Shown here in pieces: positions 1 through 8,179 of a stretch of 45,268 nucleotides of DNA. The stretch comes from Akkermansia sp. (lineage in GTDB: Bacteria > Verrucomicrobiota > Verrucomicrobiia > Verrucomicrobiales > Akkermansiaceae), in assembly GCA_030535875.1 (NCBI GenBank), contig JAUNRC010000012.1:1-45268 (forward strand), written 5' to 3'. The notes beneath the pieces were generated by a model that saw only the letters and a list, made by a program, of their open reading frames with translations, did not search any database and was not told the DNA's origin. A program made the position numbers and the translations under genes. Positions within the stretch are counted from its first letter, which is position 1, and every line of letters starts with the position of its first letter.

Positions 1-24
1 CGCGGCTCCGCGCGGACTTTCACC
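1..24. repeat. Partial GC-rich palindromic repeat at window edge
   Basis: Read on the minus strand, a GTGAAAG heptamer is followed by the start of a palindrome with CGCG arms around a CGGAGC loop, cut off by the window edge. It resembles the GTGAAGA-plus-palindrome units at 45214-45268, where one palindrome also has a CGGAG loop. The rest of 1-56 holds no gene that I can see. Confidence 0.4.
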
Positions 25-56
25 GCAGTGCGCATATCGCGTCGGTCGTACAGCAC

Positions 57-95
57 AATTCCCCGCCTCAGCAAACCGAGGCGGGGAATTGTTTT
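57..95. terminator. Bidirectional-type hairpin terminator
   Basis: A perfect 13-bp stem (57-69 with 78-90) encloses an 8-nt loop. The plus side continues with GTTTT. It lies just past the stop codon of the minus-strand MFS gene, so it probably ends the kelch/MFS operon. The better T-run is on the plus strand, so it may also end a gene arriving from the left. Confidence 0.75.
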
Positions 96-121
96 GAATT
101 ATTAAGACCGGAGGGCTGAAA

Positions 122-1585
122 TCAGGACTGCTTCTTGCTGGGCAGGAAGAAGAACATCAGACCGCACACCACCATGAGCATACCGGCGATACTCAACGGC
201 AGACCAAGACCGACATTGGCATCCTTCAGATAGCCGCCCAACCAACTGATAAGAGCACCGGCACCCACAGAGGTAAGGTTAAGCATACCGTAACCGGTAG
301 CCGCAAATCGCTCGTCAATCTGAGTACGCAGCACCGGCATGAGCGTGGCATCCAGAGAGCCCTGTGCAATACCCTGTGTCGCCACGAGAGCAAGTGTCGT
401 AGCAAGCCCGAACTCAATCGGCAATCCCAAAGCCGGAAGCATGGCAACAACCACACAGGGACCGGCAAGGCAGAAACCGATACCGGGTACATAAGCACGG
501 CTGTTCGGATTCTTAGTTTTGGCATACCAGGCATCGGCAATCACGGCAGCAGCCAGCACAGCGCCGTACTTGGCAAAGTTAATCCAAGTGGTAGCCTGAG
601 GACCGGCCTCATCCTCGGGAATACCGAACATATCGATGAGCAAACGAGGATACCAGTTCATAAGGAACCAGTTAGCAAAACCGGCAATTGCATAGGCCAC
701 CAGCAACATCGCAAAGGCGCGACCGGTAAAAAGATTGCGCAGCACATCACCCAAGGTAAAGTCAGCAGCAGGAGCCGCAACCTCCACCGTCTTCTCCTCA
801 CCGGCAGCAGCAGAGGCCGGCGCAGCCTCGGGGTCACGCAGGAAGAAGATAACAATCAGAGCATAAGCCACACCGATGAAACCGAAAGTCTCGAAGGTCA
901 GGCGCCAGCCCAGTTGGCAGGGGCTGCCGGCCATGGCAGCACCGAAACCGGCCATAATCTGACCGGCATAAATACCACTCATGTGCAAACCGGTAGCCAG
1001 AGAGCGAGTTTTGCCACGATGGTAGTCGGTGATAAGAGCAAGAGCGGCAGGGATATAGAAGGCCTCGCTCACACCCATCATCGCGCGCCAGAAAATCAAC
1101 TCACCATAGGACTCGGAGGCACCGGTCATGTAGGTCACCACCGACCACACAACGAGGGAGCACAGAATGATAAACTTGCGGCTGAAACGGTCCGCCAGAT
1201 AACCGCCTACGGGACTGAGAGCGGCGTACACAATCAGGAAAGCCGACGTTACGGAGCCGAATTGAGCCTGCGTCATCTCAATCTTGTCATTACCCTCGGT
1301 AATGGACTCATTGAGCACAGCCAGCAACTGACGGTCAAAGTAATTCAGCATGACCACCACCCAAAGGACGGCCACGCAAATCCAGGCCCACTTACCGGGA
1401 GAGTCGGAAGCTGCACCGCCGATGGGCTTGTTACGGAAGCCGTTCTTTACGCCCAGAAAAATGGCAGCAACGGCGATTACGATGGAGAGAACGAGAGTTG
1501 AGGGAGCCAAACCGGCACACCAGACCATAAAATCGGCCAGAGCCTGCTGGACGGCATTCAACTCTTCTGTCGTTGTTGTTGTCAT
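122..1585 (-). CDS. MFS transporter, probable sugar-acid/sialic acid carrier
   Basis: This 487-aa inner-membrane protein has about twelve core hydrophobic segments plus an extra N-terminal segment at about residues 24-45. The N-terminal half contains the MFS motif region LNYFDRQ and the loop 2-3 signature GGYLADRFSRK, typical of the anion:cation symporter branch. It is the last gene of a minus-strand operon, starting 6 nt after the stop of the second kelch gene. Kelch proteins of the NanM type interconvert N-acetylneuraminate anomers, so sialic acid or a related sugar acid is the most likely substrate. That is inference from neighbours, because no substrate residue can be read from the sequence. 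No nanA, nanE or nanK gene is visible here. Confidence 0.85.
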   Translation of the reverse strand: MTTTTTEELNAVQQALADFMVWCAGLAPSTLVLSIVIAVAAIFLGVKNGFRNKPIGGAASDSPGKWAWICVAVLWVVVMLNYFDRQLLAVLNESITEGNDKIEMTQAQFGSVTSAFLIVYAALSPVGGYLADRFSRKFIILCSLVVWSVVTYMTGASESYGELIFWRAMMGVSEAFYIPAALALITDYHRGKTRSLATGLHMSGIYAGQIMAGFGAAMAGSPCQLGWRLTFETFGFIGVAYALIVIFFLRDPEAAPASAAAGEEKTVEVAAPAADFTLGDVLRNLFTGRAFAMLLVAYAIAGFANWFLMNWYPRLLIDMFGIPEDEAGPQATTWINFAKYGAVLAAAVIADAWYAKTKNPNSRAYVPGIGFCLAGPCVVVAMLPALGLPIEFGLATTLALVATQGIAQGSLDATLMPVLRTQIDERFAATGYGMLNLTSVGAGALISWLGGYLKDANVGLGLPLSIAGMLMVVCGLMFFFLPSKKQS

Positions 1586-1591
1586 GTTATG

Positions 1592-2665
1592 TTATTTCGT
1601 TATGTGTATGTTGGAAATAAGAGGAGTACGAATTCCGGGATGAGTCTCGCCGGAAATGACGTAAACCTTATCCTGTGCCTGAACGGCAGGACAGGTAGCC
1701 ACACCCGTGGCATTGGCGCCTTCTTTCACCCACTGCATGGTAGCCGGGGAGAAAGAATATACCGAGAAGTTCTGACCGGGATGCTCGGCCGGGGCTCGGC
1801 CCGTCAACGAAGCACGGTAGAAATTGCCGGGGTCGCCGGCCACCACGTAGAGCTTACCACCATACGAAGGTAAGGGATTAGCCACGCCGACGAGCGGCTC
1901 GGGCATGGGAGAGGCCACGGTGCTCCAAGTATCGGTCTCAGGGTCATAGCTCATCACGCTGTGCAGGTATGTGCGCTCGGCCGCGCCCTTAACATCCGGG
2001 TGCAGGGAGCAACCGCCCATCACATAAATGCGACCATTCACCACACCGGCAGCAGCCAACATGCGCGCCTCGGGCATGCGGGCAATCTCCTTCCAGCCCT
2101 CCTTTGGAGCCGCCATATCGAGCACAAAGCAGCGGGAGAGAGTCGTCACGCTGTCAGCCTTCTCCTGCCCGCCCATCACATAGAGTTTACTGCCGACCAC
2201 GGCAAAAGCGGGATATGCCACGGTGACAGGCAACTCCGGCCAAAGAGCCGTGACCAATTTACCATCCGCCCATTCCGAACAGGTAACTGTCGCAACGTGA
2301 CCACCGTCATTGCAACCTCCGGCAATCACCATGCTGTTGCCCACGGCCGCAAAAGCTGCATAACCGATGGGAGCGGGCAACTGCCCCACCACATCAGACT
2401 TCCCGGCACCTTCGGCACCGAGTGACATGTAGGCAACATCAGCATAATAGGCCTTAGCACCGCGCTCAGCCGGAGTCTTGGCTCCGGGTTTGGCATGAGG
2501 GAAGTTAGCACCGCCGGTCATCAGGATGCCGCCCTGCTGCTCCAGCAGCACAGCCGCCATACCGGCACGCCCCACCTTATCGCCAATCTGCCAGGGAGAG
2601 CTCGATTCCACATCAGCCTGAGCCGCAAAGCCCAAAGCCGCCAATAACAAAAGAGAGCGTTTCAT
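1592..2665 (-). CDS. Secreted kelch-repeat protein, NanM-like mutarotase family
   Basis: The 357-aa product has a signal peptide (MKRSLLLLAALGFAAQA) followed by kelch repeats with recurring GG doublets and downstream Tyr and Trp (VIAGGCNDG, LYVMGGQE, IYVMGGCS, LYVVAGDPG), which predict a six-bladed propeller. It matches the cyclically permuted mutarotase / N-acetylneuraminate epimerase type. GGANFPHAKPG near residue 45 parallels GGANFPE in the upstream paralogue. I start at the Met directly before KRSLLLL. Two more ATG codons lie just upstream (2668, 2671), and a longer reading frame would run into the preceding gene. Likely role: periplasmic anomer conversion of a sugar acid before uptake by the adjacent MFS carrier. 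Confidence 0.83.
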   Translation of the reverse strand: MKRSLLLLAALGFAAQADVESSSPWQIGDKVGRAGMAAVLLEQQGGILMTGGANFPHAKPGAKTPAERGAKAYYADVAYMSLGAEGAGKSDVVGQLPAPIGYAAFAAVGNSMVIAGGCNDGGHVATVTCSEWADGKLVTALWPELPVTVAYPAFAVVGSKLYVMGGQEKADSVTTLSRCFVLDMAAPKEGWKEIARMPEARMLAAAGVVNGRIYVMGGCSLHPDVKGAAERTYLHSVMSYDPETDTWSTVASPMPEPLVGVANPLPSYGGKLYVVAGDPGNFYRASLTGRAPAEHPGQNFSVYSFSPATMQWVKEGANATGVATCPAVQAQDKVYVISGETHPGIRTPLISNIHITK

Positions 2666-2682
2666 CATCATCAATATCCGAA

Positions 2683-3666
2683 TTACTTCATACGTGCCCC
2701 CCACACCTGATTAGAGCGCTTACCGGGGCGCTGCTCACCATTGACGATGACGGCCATACCCTCCCACTCAGCGCAGGGCAGCACGGCACGGGCCACAGCC
2801 ATCTCGCCGGCAGGAGCCCACTCATTCGTTCCGGGATTATAACAAAGGGTGAAGTTATGGAAACCGGGGTGATTTTGCGGCGTAAAGCCCTTCACCGAAG
2901 CATCGTCACCGCCCAGCAGGTAAATGCGGCCGTTAATCACCGGAGCCGGAGTGGGACCGGCAGCGCAAAAGTGCGGCAGGTAAGCCAGACGGCGCCAGCC
3001 GGTAGCCTCACTGTAACTCCAAGCCTCGGTAAGCATATCGCGCACCTTGCGGCCATCCTCACCATCTTTCAGTCCTATACCGCCCAGCACATAAATCGTA
3101 CTGCCGATGGTAGCCATCTGCTGCAGGAATCGTCCGCGAGCCGGCATGGGCTCACCTTCTGTCCAAGTCTCGGTAGCGGGGTCAAAAATCCACAGACGGC
3201 TCTCGGCATCCTGCTCACCCACGGCCAGACTGCCGCCCTGCACATAAACCTTGCCCCCCATCACGACTGCGGCATGCCCCGTCAGCGTAACAGGCAGCGG
3301 CGGCAACTCACGGCACACAACGTCCTTGCCGTCCCATGTGAGCATGTAGCAATCCGCTACGGCACCACCGGCATTGCTACCGCCGATGAACATTACCCCC
3401 TGAGGAAGCGTGGCCGTAGCACCATACCCCAAAGGCTTGGGCAGAGGCGTGGCATCCACCCATCCGGCGCTGCCGGGAGTCATCACAAACACCCTGTCCG
3501 TCCAGCGCTTAGGACCGCCCTCCCAGAGCGATTTTTCGGGGAAATTGGCACCACCGGCAACAATCAAAGCACCATTGCTCACACCGGCAAACATACCGGC
3601 CCAGCCTTCAGCATCCGGCAAATCCGCCAATTGCTTCCAGTCTAAAGAAAAATCAGTCATATCCAT
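2683..3666 (-). CDS. Kelch-repeat protein, NanM-like mutarotase family, no signal peptide
   Basis: The 327-aa protein is a paralogue of the next gene. It has kelch blades with GG motifs (LIVAGGANFP, VMFIGGSNAGG, VYVQGGSL, IYVLGGIG, IYLLGGDD), and GGANFPEKSLWEGG is typical of the NanM-like family. The start ATG at 3666 has no signal peptide, so this copy is probably cytoplasmic while its neighbour is exported. The start was chosen because the promoter -10 box (3676-3681) lies only 9 nt upstream. It is first in the operon kelch - kelch - MFS and divergent from the gene at 3814. The substrate is not proven. Confidence 0.83.
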   Translation of the reverse strand: MDMTDFSLDWKQLADLPDAEGWAGMFAGVSNGALIVAGGANFPEKSLWEGGPKRWTDRVFVMTPGSAGWVDATPLPKPLGYGATATLPQGVMFIGGSNAGGAVADCYMLTWDGKDVVCRELPPLPVTLTGHAAVVMGGKVYVQGGSLAVGEQDAESRLWIFDPATETWTEGEPMPARGRFLQQMATIGSTIYVLGGIGLKDGEDGRKVRDMLTEAWSYSEATGWRRLAYLPHFCAAGPTPAPVINGRIYLLGGDDASVKGFTPQNHPGFHNFTLCYNPGTNEWAPAGEMAVARAVLPCAEWEGMAVIVNGEQRPGKRSNQVWGARMK

Positions 3667-3675
3667 CACACTCTA

Positions 3676-3704
3676 TATTTACAACAAATCCTCGCCATTG
3701 ACAA
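3676..3704 (-). promoter_or_regulatory. Promoter of kelch/MFS operon
   Basis: TTGTCA (3699-3704), 17-nt spacer, TAAATA (3676-3681). The -10 ends 9 nt before the ATG at 3666, predicting a leaderless or near-leaderless mRNA. Confidence 0.6.
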
Positions 3705-3768
3705 GAAAAATCTCCGGTTGTCGGAAGTTTCGTTACGCGCGCGTCAATGTGCGCGTAGTATATTGGGC

Positions 3769-3797
3769 TTGCAATGTCGAAGGAGTTCTGCTAAACT
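3769..3797 (+). promoter_or_regulatory. Promoter of unknown pair / metK / RNase Z operon
   Basis: TTGCAA (3769-3774), 17-nt spacer, TAAACT (3792-3797). It lies inside the longer open frame that begins at 3718, so the true start is the ATG at 3814, 16 nt downstream of the -10. Confidence 0.6.
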
Positions 3798-3813
3798 GTG
3801 CGCGCAAATCGAT

Positions 3814-4782
3814 ATGGCAGAGTACTCTCCCTACCTCAACCCTGACTGGCCGGATGCCGTGTGGGACGTATCGGGCGCGTTCACAAATGACCGCGAACTG
3901 ATAGCTTTCCACGACTTCTGTCGCCTGTTGCTGGGCTTTGAGCCGTTTAACATTGTTCATGGTGCTCCCCTGTGCATCTGGAACAGCGGTCGGGTACTCA
4001 AGCACCTCATGTGCACCGCCGAACAAATGCGAACCGCCGGACTGGAGTACGAGAAGCGCAACATCGCCCTCTACTACACTTTCACCAATCTCCGCCTCGA
4101 AGAACAGCACATGTCCGACCCTCTGGGCAATGCCCTGCTCACCTTTGCCACCAAGCACAACCCCACCGGGCGCAATGCCGTCATTATGGCAAACGATACC
4201 CTTTACGACCATGTAAAGGCCAACCATCCCGAACTGCGCACCGTCTCAAGCATCCTCAAAATCACCAACGGCGGCGGCAAAGGAAAACTCGATGTTTACA
4301 AGCGCTTGGCAGAGAAATACGATGAAGTCATGGTACATCCGGATGATGTACTCAACTACGAACTTCTGGAAAAGCTCGAAGAAAAGGAGCGCTACATTCT
4401 GTTGGTGAATGAATACTGCATACGTCACTGCCCCATCCGCCCCCTGCACTACAACTCACTCTCCGAGATGGCGCTCAATTTCTTCGGCTACGACAGTGGC
4501 GCCTTCGATGCGCGACAATCCACCAACGGCTGCCGCGACATCGGCACCCTGCTCACCCACGAGAAGCACAGCGTGCTGGCCCTCAACACCCCTGAGATTA
4601 CCACCCTGCGCGAGTTGGGATTCCGACATTTCAAAATGCAGGGTCGCGGGCACGCCAACGGCTCCTCCATCCTCTTCGACCTGCTGCGCCTCGTCCTACG
4701 CAACGACAGCCCATCCGAGAACGCCATGCACTCCTTGGGCCAGCGCTTCTGGGAATCCATCTTACCTTACAATCCCTCATGA
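3814..4782 (+). CDS. Unknown protein A, U32/TIM-barrel-like
   Basis: I do not recognise this 322-aa soluble protein with certainty. The stretch LLVNEYCIRHCPIRPLHY (C202, C206, R209, H212) resembles the VN-x-x-C-x-x-x-C-P-x-R-x-x-H signature of U32-type TIM-barrel proteins. VHPDD (about 175-179) and repeated alpha/beta spacing also fit a barrel. No signal peptide or membrane segment is seen. The next gene is a clear paralogue: both share an AVW-x-x-x-GA segment near the N terminus, NALLT, and a K/R-LAE-x-YD-x-x-x-x-HP segment. The genes overlap by 4 nt (ATGA) and are followed by metK. The start at 3814 is set by the promoter. U32 membership is a suggestion only. Confidence 0.7.
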   Translation: MAEYSPYLNPDWPDAVWDVSGAFTNDRELIAFHDFCRLLLGFEPFNIVHGAPLCIWNSGRVLKHLMCTAEQMRTAGLEYEKRNIALYYTFTNLRLEEQHMSDPLGNALLTFATKHNPTGRNAVIMANDTLYDHVKANHPELRTVSSILKITNGGGKGKLDVYKRLAEKYDEVMVHPDDVLNYELLEKLEEKERYILLVNEYCIRHCPIRPLHYNSLSEMALNFFGYDSGAFDARQSTNGCRDIGTLLTHEKHSVLALNTPEITTLRELGFRHFKMQGRGHANGSSILFDLLRLVLRNDSPSENAMHSLGQRFWESILPYNPS

Positions 4783-5816
4783 GCTCCATCATCCGACCGA
4801 TTACCGTCGACGACATCCGCTTCATGGTCGACCAACATCTGCCCGAGGCCGTCTGGACCTTCGGCGGAGCTCTGAGATTCGACACCTCGCTTGACATCAT
4901 CATCCGCAACCTCGACCGGAGCTTCCCCCTGCGCAAGCCCGGCCGCGTAGCCGGATGCCCCGCCTGTAAATGGTCGCTGGATTGGTACACCGAGCGCCGC
5001 CCCATGAGCATGACTCACTACGGAGCCGCCATCGACAACTACGCAGCTCAAAGCGTGGGAGTCGTGCTGACCTTCGACAATCCCTACATCAGCGAGGACA
5101 TGTTGAATGACAGCTATGCGAACGCCCTACTGACCGAGCTCTACAAGCGCGACCGCATCCACCTCAACGCCGTCTGCGTAGCAAGCGACCTATTGGCCGA
5201 CCACATTCGCAAGCTCTACCCCCGCCTGCCGCTCTACAGCCACGCCAATCGGGTGATAGCCGAGCGCAGCAAACGCACAGCCGACCTCTACAACAAACTG
5301 GCCGAGCGCTATGACCGCGTGTGCCTGCACCCGGTCGATGGTACCAAACCCGCCATCTACACCGCCATCAATAAGTCGGAGAACTTCGACATCATCATCA
5401 ACGACCCCCTTCCGCGTACCGCAGCCCTGCGACGCGAGCACCTCATGCTCTTGGCGGAAATCCGTCGCGACCCGTACAACGCCGACCTCCGACAGCGCCG
5501 CATATCCCTAATTGAGCGCGACGGCTGGCACCACGTCACCCGCGAGGCACTGCGCCAAAAGTACAGTTGTAACCTCACCCGCGAGGAAAGCGCCGCTCTC
5601 TATGCTGTCGGCTATCGCTCCTTCATCGTGCAAGCTAGCCAATTCCGCAACGAAATGACCCTCCTGTGGGACATTTTCCAATGCACCCTCGATTACTCCC
5701 CCACTCTGAACAACAAATCCGCCCTCATAGCCTCCTCCGTCATGTCGGCCTTCGGCGCACCCGAGACTGACCTTCCCAGCGGATTGCGCCAGTTCAGCTT
5801 CACCCATTACGAATAA
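4779..5816 (+). CDS. Unknown protein B, diverged paralogue of protein A
   Basis: This 345-aa soluble protein is paralogous to the upstream gene, aligning over GVVLTF, NALLTELYK, LADHIRKLYP and LAERYDRVCLHP. Where protein A has its Cys-x3-Cys-Pro-x-Arg-x2-His motif, this copy reads IINDPLPRTAALRREH (about 206-221), so both cysteines are lost. It instead has an N-terminal C60-P-A-C63 pair absent from protein A. ATGA overlap with the upstream gene implies translational coupling, perhaps to make a heteromer. metK starts 6 nt after its stop. The function is unknown. The exchange of cysteine positions suggests it is not a simple duplicate. Confidence 0.72.
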   Translation: MSSIIRPITVDDIRFMVDQHLPEAVWTFGGALRFDTSLDIIIRNLDRSFPLRKPGRVAGCPACKWSLDWYTERRPMSMTHYGAAIDNYAAQSVGVVLTFDNPYISEDMLNDSYANALLTELYKRDRIHLNAVCVASDLLADHIRKLYPRLPLYSHANRVIAERSKRTADLYNKLAERYDRVCLHPVDGTKPAIYTAINKSENFDIIINDPLPRTAALRREHLMLLAEIRRDPYNADLRQRRISLIERDGWHHVTREALRQKYSCNLTREESAALYAVGYRSFIVQASQFRNEMTLLWDIFQCTLDYSPTLNNKSALIASSVMSAFGAPETDLPSGLRQFSFTHYE

Positions 5817-5822
5817 AAGTTT

Positions 5823-7001
5823 ATGAACCGACTCCATATCTTCAGCTCCGAATCCGTAGGCGAAGGCCACCCCGACAAAGTTGCCGACCTCATCTCCGAC
5901 ACCGTGGTAGATGCCTGTCTGGCGCAAGACCCCTCCAGCCGCGTGGCCTGCGAGACCCTCGTGAAAGACAGCCACGTCATCCTTGCCGGCGAAATCACCA
6001 CACAGGCTCAGCTCGATTACGAAAAAATCGTACGCGACACCGTTCGCGCCATCGGCTATGCCACTCCGGCGGATGACCCCGTATTCAACGCCGAGACCCT
6101 CACCGTCACCAACCTGCTCTCCACCCAGAGCCCCGACATTGCTCAGGGGGTGGATGCCCGTGAAGCCGACGGCAAGGAAGGTGCAGAACAGGGGGCCGGC
6201 GATCAGGGCATCATGTTCGGCTACGCCTCCGACGAGACCCCCGAGCTCATGCCTGCCCCCATCATGTTTGCCCACCGCATCATGATTGAGCTCGCCCGCG
6301 TACGCCACAGCGGTGAAGTTGCCTGGCTGCGCCCCGACAGCAAGAGCCAGGTTGCCGTCGAGTACGGAGAGGACGGCAAGCCCGCCCGCATTCTCAATGT
6401 TGTGCTCAGCACCCAGCACTCCGAAGAGGTCGACATCGCAACCATCCGCAGCTTCTGCACCGAGCTCATCCGCCGCGTGCTCCCCGCCGAACTCATCACT
6501 CCGAGCACCGAGTTCTTCATCAACCCCACCGGTCGTTTCGTCATCGGCGGCCCCCACGGCGACTCCGGCCTGACCGGACGTAAAATCATCGTCGACACCT
6601 ACGGCGGCATGGGTCGCCACGGCGGCGGAGCCTTCTCCGGCAAGGACTGCAGCAAGGTGGACCGCTCCGGCGCTTACATGTGCCGCTGGGTCGCCAAGCA
6701 CATCGTCGCCGCCGGCCTGGCCGAGCGCTGCGAATTGCAGGTAGCCTACGCCATCGGTAAGGCCAGCCCCGTATCCATCATGGTTGATGTCGACAGCTTC
6801 GGCACCTCCACAGTCAGCGAGGACATCATCATCGAGCGCGTGCTCAAAGCCTTCTCCTTCAAACCGGCCGACATGGAGAGCGCCCTCGGACTGCGCCGCC
6901 CCATCTTTGCCCGCAGCACGAACTACGGTCACTTCTCACGAGCCGACCTCCCCTGGGAGCAACTCGACCCCGCCCGTTTAGCCATCCTGAAAGGAGAATA
7001 A
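5823..7001 (+). CDS. metK: S-adenosylmethionine synthetase
   Basis: The 392-aa product is of the usual family length. It forms S-adenosylmethionine from ATP and methionine in the cytoplasm. Signatures seen are [12 protein letters not shown] near the N terminus (ATP and Mg binding), [12 protein letters not shown] in the middle, and the loop GGGAFSGKD. It lies 6 nt after protein B and 23 nt before the RNase Z gene, so it is probably co-transcribed with both. There is no Shine-Dalgarno before the ATG, as for most genes here. SAM supply links it loosely to trmD elsewhere in the window, but not by position. Confidence 0.97.
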   Translation: MNRLHIFSSESVGEGHPDKVADLISDTVVDACLAQDPSSRVACETLVKDSHVILAGEITTQAQLDYEKIVRDTVRAIGYATPADDPVFNAETLTVTNLLSTQSPDIAQGVDAREADGKEGAEQGAGDQGIMFGYASDETPELMPAPIMFAHRIMIELARVRHSGEVAWLRPDSKSQVAVEYGEDGKPARILNVVLSTQHSEEVDIATIRSFCTELIRRVLPAELITPSTEFFINPTGRFVIGGPHGDSGLTGRKIIVDTYGGMGRHGGGAFSGKDCSKVDRSGAYMCRWVAKHIVAAGLAERCELQVAYAIGKASPVSIMVDVDSFGTSTVSEDIIIERVLKAFSFKPADMESALGLRRPIFARSTNYGHFSRADLPWEQLDPARLAILKGE

Positions 7002-7024
7002 GCTCCACCCCGGCCCGGCTTCTT

Positions 7025-7939
7025 ATGCTCGATATCTGTCTGCTCGGCACCGGTGGCACACAGCCACTCATCAACCGCTGGCTCACCTCACTACTGGTGC
7101 GCTACAAAGGGCACTCCGTGCTCATAGACTGCGGCGAGGGCACCCAGATAGCCGCGCAGAAAGCCGGGCTGAGCCTCAAACCGGTCGACAAAATCCTCAT
7201 CACCCACCTGCACGCCGACCACATCAGCGGCCTGCCCGGCCTCCTGCTCACCATGGGCAACATGGGCCGCACCGAGCCTCTGTCCATCATCGGTCCGGTC
7301 GGAACGGAACGAACCGTCAACAGCCTGCGCTGCATCGCCCAGAGCCTGCCCTTTGCCGTGCAGGTAAGTGAACTGGACAGCGATGAGGAACTCATGTACT
7401 TCCTCGACTGCGACATCCGCGCCTTTGCCGTGCACCATGGCATGCCCTGCTATGGTTACAGCATATCCCTGCCTCGCTCCGGGAAGTTCGATGCCGCCCG
7501 AGCCCGCGAACTCAACATCCCGCTGGAATATTGGAAGCGCCTGCAAAAAGGCGAGGTCATCGACCACGGCGACATCACCTTCACCCCCGACATGGTACTC
7601 GGGCCGGAACGTCGCGGCCTCAAGCTCACCTACTGCACCGACTCCCGCCCCGTACCGGCCATTGCCGCCGCTGCGGCGAACTCCGACCTCTTCATCTGCG
7701 AGGGCATGTACGGTGAAGATGAGAACCTCCCCAAAGCCAAGGAAAACAAGCACATGCTCTTCAGCGAAGCCGCAACCCTCGCCGCACAGGCAGGCGGCGT
7801 GAAGGAGCTCTGGCTCACTCATTACAGCCCGTCCCTGCCCAATCCCAAGGCCTACCGTGACGTTGCACGCGCCATATTCCCCCACACCTACACCCCCCGC
7901 GACGGCTGGTGCAAAACCCTTACTTTTGAAGAAAATTAA
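7025..7939 (+). CDS. rnz: Ribonuclease Z
   Basis: The 304-aa metallo-beta-lactamase fold enzyme processes the 3' end of tRNA precursors. LGTGGTQP begins the protein, followed by the zinc motif THLHADHISGLPG (about residues 59-71). Further metal ligands are probable in HHGMPCYGY, CTDSRP and LTHYSP. The usual motif is HLHGDH, and here Ala replaces Gly. It is the last gene of the protein A - protein B - metK - rnz operon. Downstream there is no immediate terminator, only the RNA-like element ending near 8104. Confidence 0.92.
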   Translation: MLDICLLGTGGTQPLINRWLTSLLVRYKGHSVLIDCGEGTQIAAQKAGLSLKPVDKILITHLHADHISGLPGLLLTMGNMGRTEPLSIIGPVGTERTVNSLRCIAQSLPFAVQVSELDSDEELMYFLDCDIRAFAVHHGMPCYGYSISLPRSGKFDAARARELNIPLEYWKRLQKGEVIDHGDITFTPDMVLGPERRGLKLTYCTDSRPVPAIAAAAANSDLFICEGMYGEDENLPKAKENKHMLFSEAATLAAQAGGVKELWLTHYSPSLPNPKAYRDVARAIFPHTYTPRDGWCKTLTFEEN

Positions 7940-7982
7940 TTTTTTTCAAAAAAAATTGAACAATAGGCTCATGAGCGGAGTC

Positions 7983-8104
7983 TACAATATCAACAGAAGC
8001 ATAGTAACGGCACAGCCCGGAGCAAGCGACTGTCTTTTTCATGTAATATTATAGTTGGTAGTAGAAGAGTGGAGCATCTTTTGTTGCCCCGCTCTTCTGC
8101 TTTT
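7983..8104 (+). ncRNA. Candidate small RNA / 3'-UTR element, copy A
   Basis: A non-coding stretch after rnz ends in a strong terminator hairpin. It shares with 38989-39108 an identical 17-nt core (8031-8047, TGTCTTTTTCATGTAAT), a nearby AGTTG, the same order (TACAA, CAGAAG, core, terminator) and near-equal spacing from a TTGAAC (75 versus 78 nt). No convincing promoter precedes it, so it may be released from the 3' end of the rnz operon transcript. The core is complementary to start regions reading ATGAAAAAGAC. The 5' boundary is uncertain. Confidence 0.5.
8063..8104 (+). terminator. Rho-independent terminator of rnz operon / RNA copy A
   Basis: A 10-bp stem with one G-U pair (8063-8072 with 8089-8098), extendable inward past one mismatch, is followed by GCTTTT. 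Confidence 0.8.
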
Positions 8105-8141
8105 CTCAAAGCTACTTTTTTTTGCCGAATGACATTTGACG

Positions 8142-8170
8142 TTGACCTCATGATGACAATATGCTAGCAT
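8142..8170 (+). promoter_or_regulatory. Promoter of thioredoxin cluster
   Basis: TTGACC (8142-8147), 17-nt spacer, TAGCAT (8165-8170). The ATG at 8180 is 9 nt downstream, predicting a leaderless mRNA. Confidence 0.7.
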
Positions 8171-8179
8171 GATTTCATC

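Noticed and set aside
5508..6932. A 474-codon open frame opposite metK
   Set aside because: It is antisense to a confident metK and protein B, with a Gly/Ala/Val/Asp-rich translation typical of a mirrored GC-rich gene.
7956..7988. TTGAAC upstream of both RNA-like elements as a promoter -35
   Set aside because: No -10-like hexamer lies at 16-18 nt in either copy. The TACAA sequences are 21 and 27 nt away.
7924..8046. Small minus-strand frame beginning MKKT within RNA element copy A (about 40 codons)
   Set aside because: In copy B the same start leads to a stop after 11 codons, so a peptide is not conserved. The hairpin and T-run also show that the transcript is plus strand.
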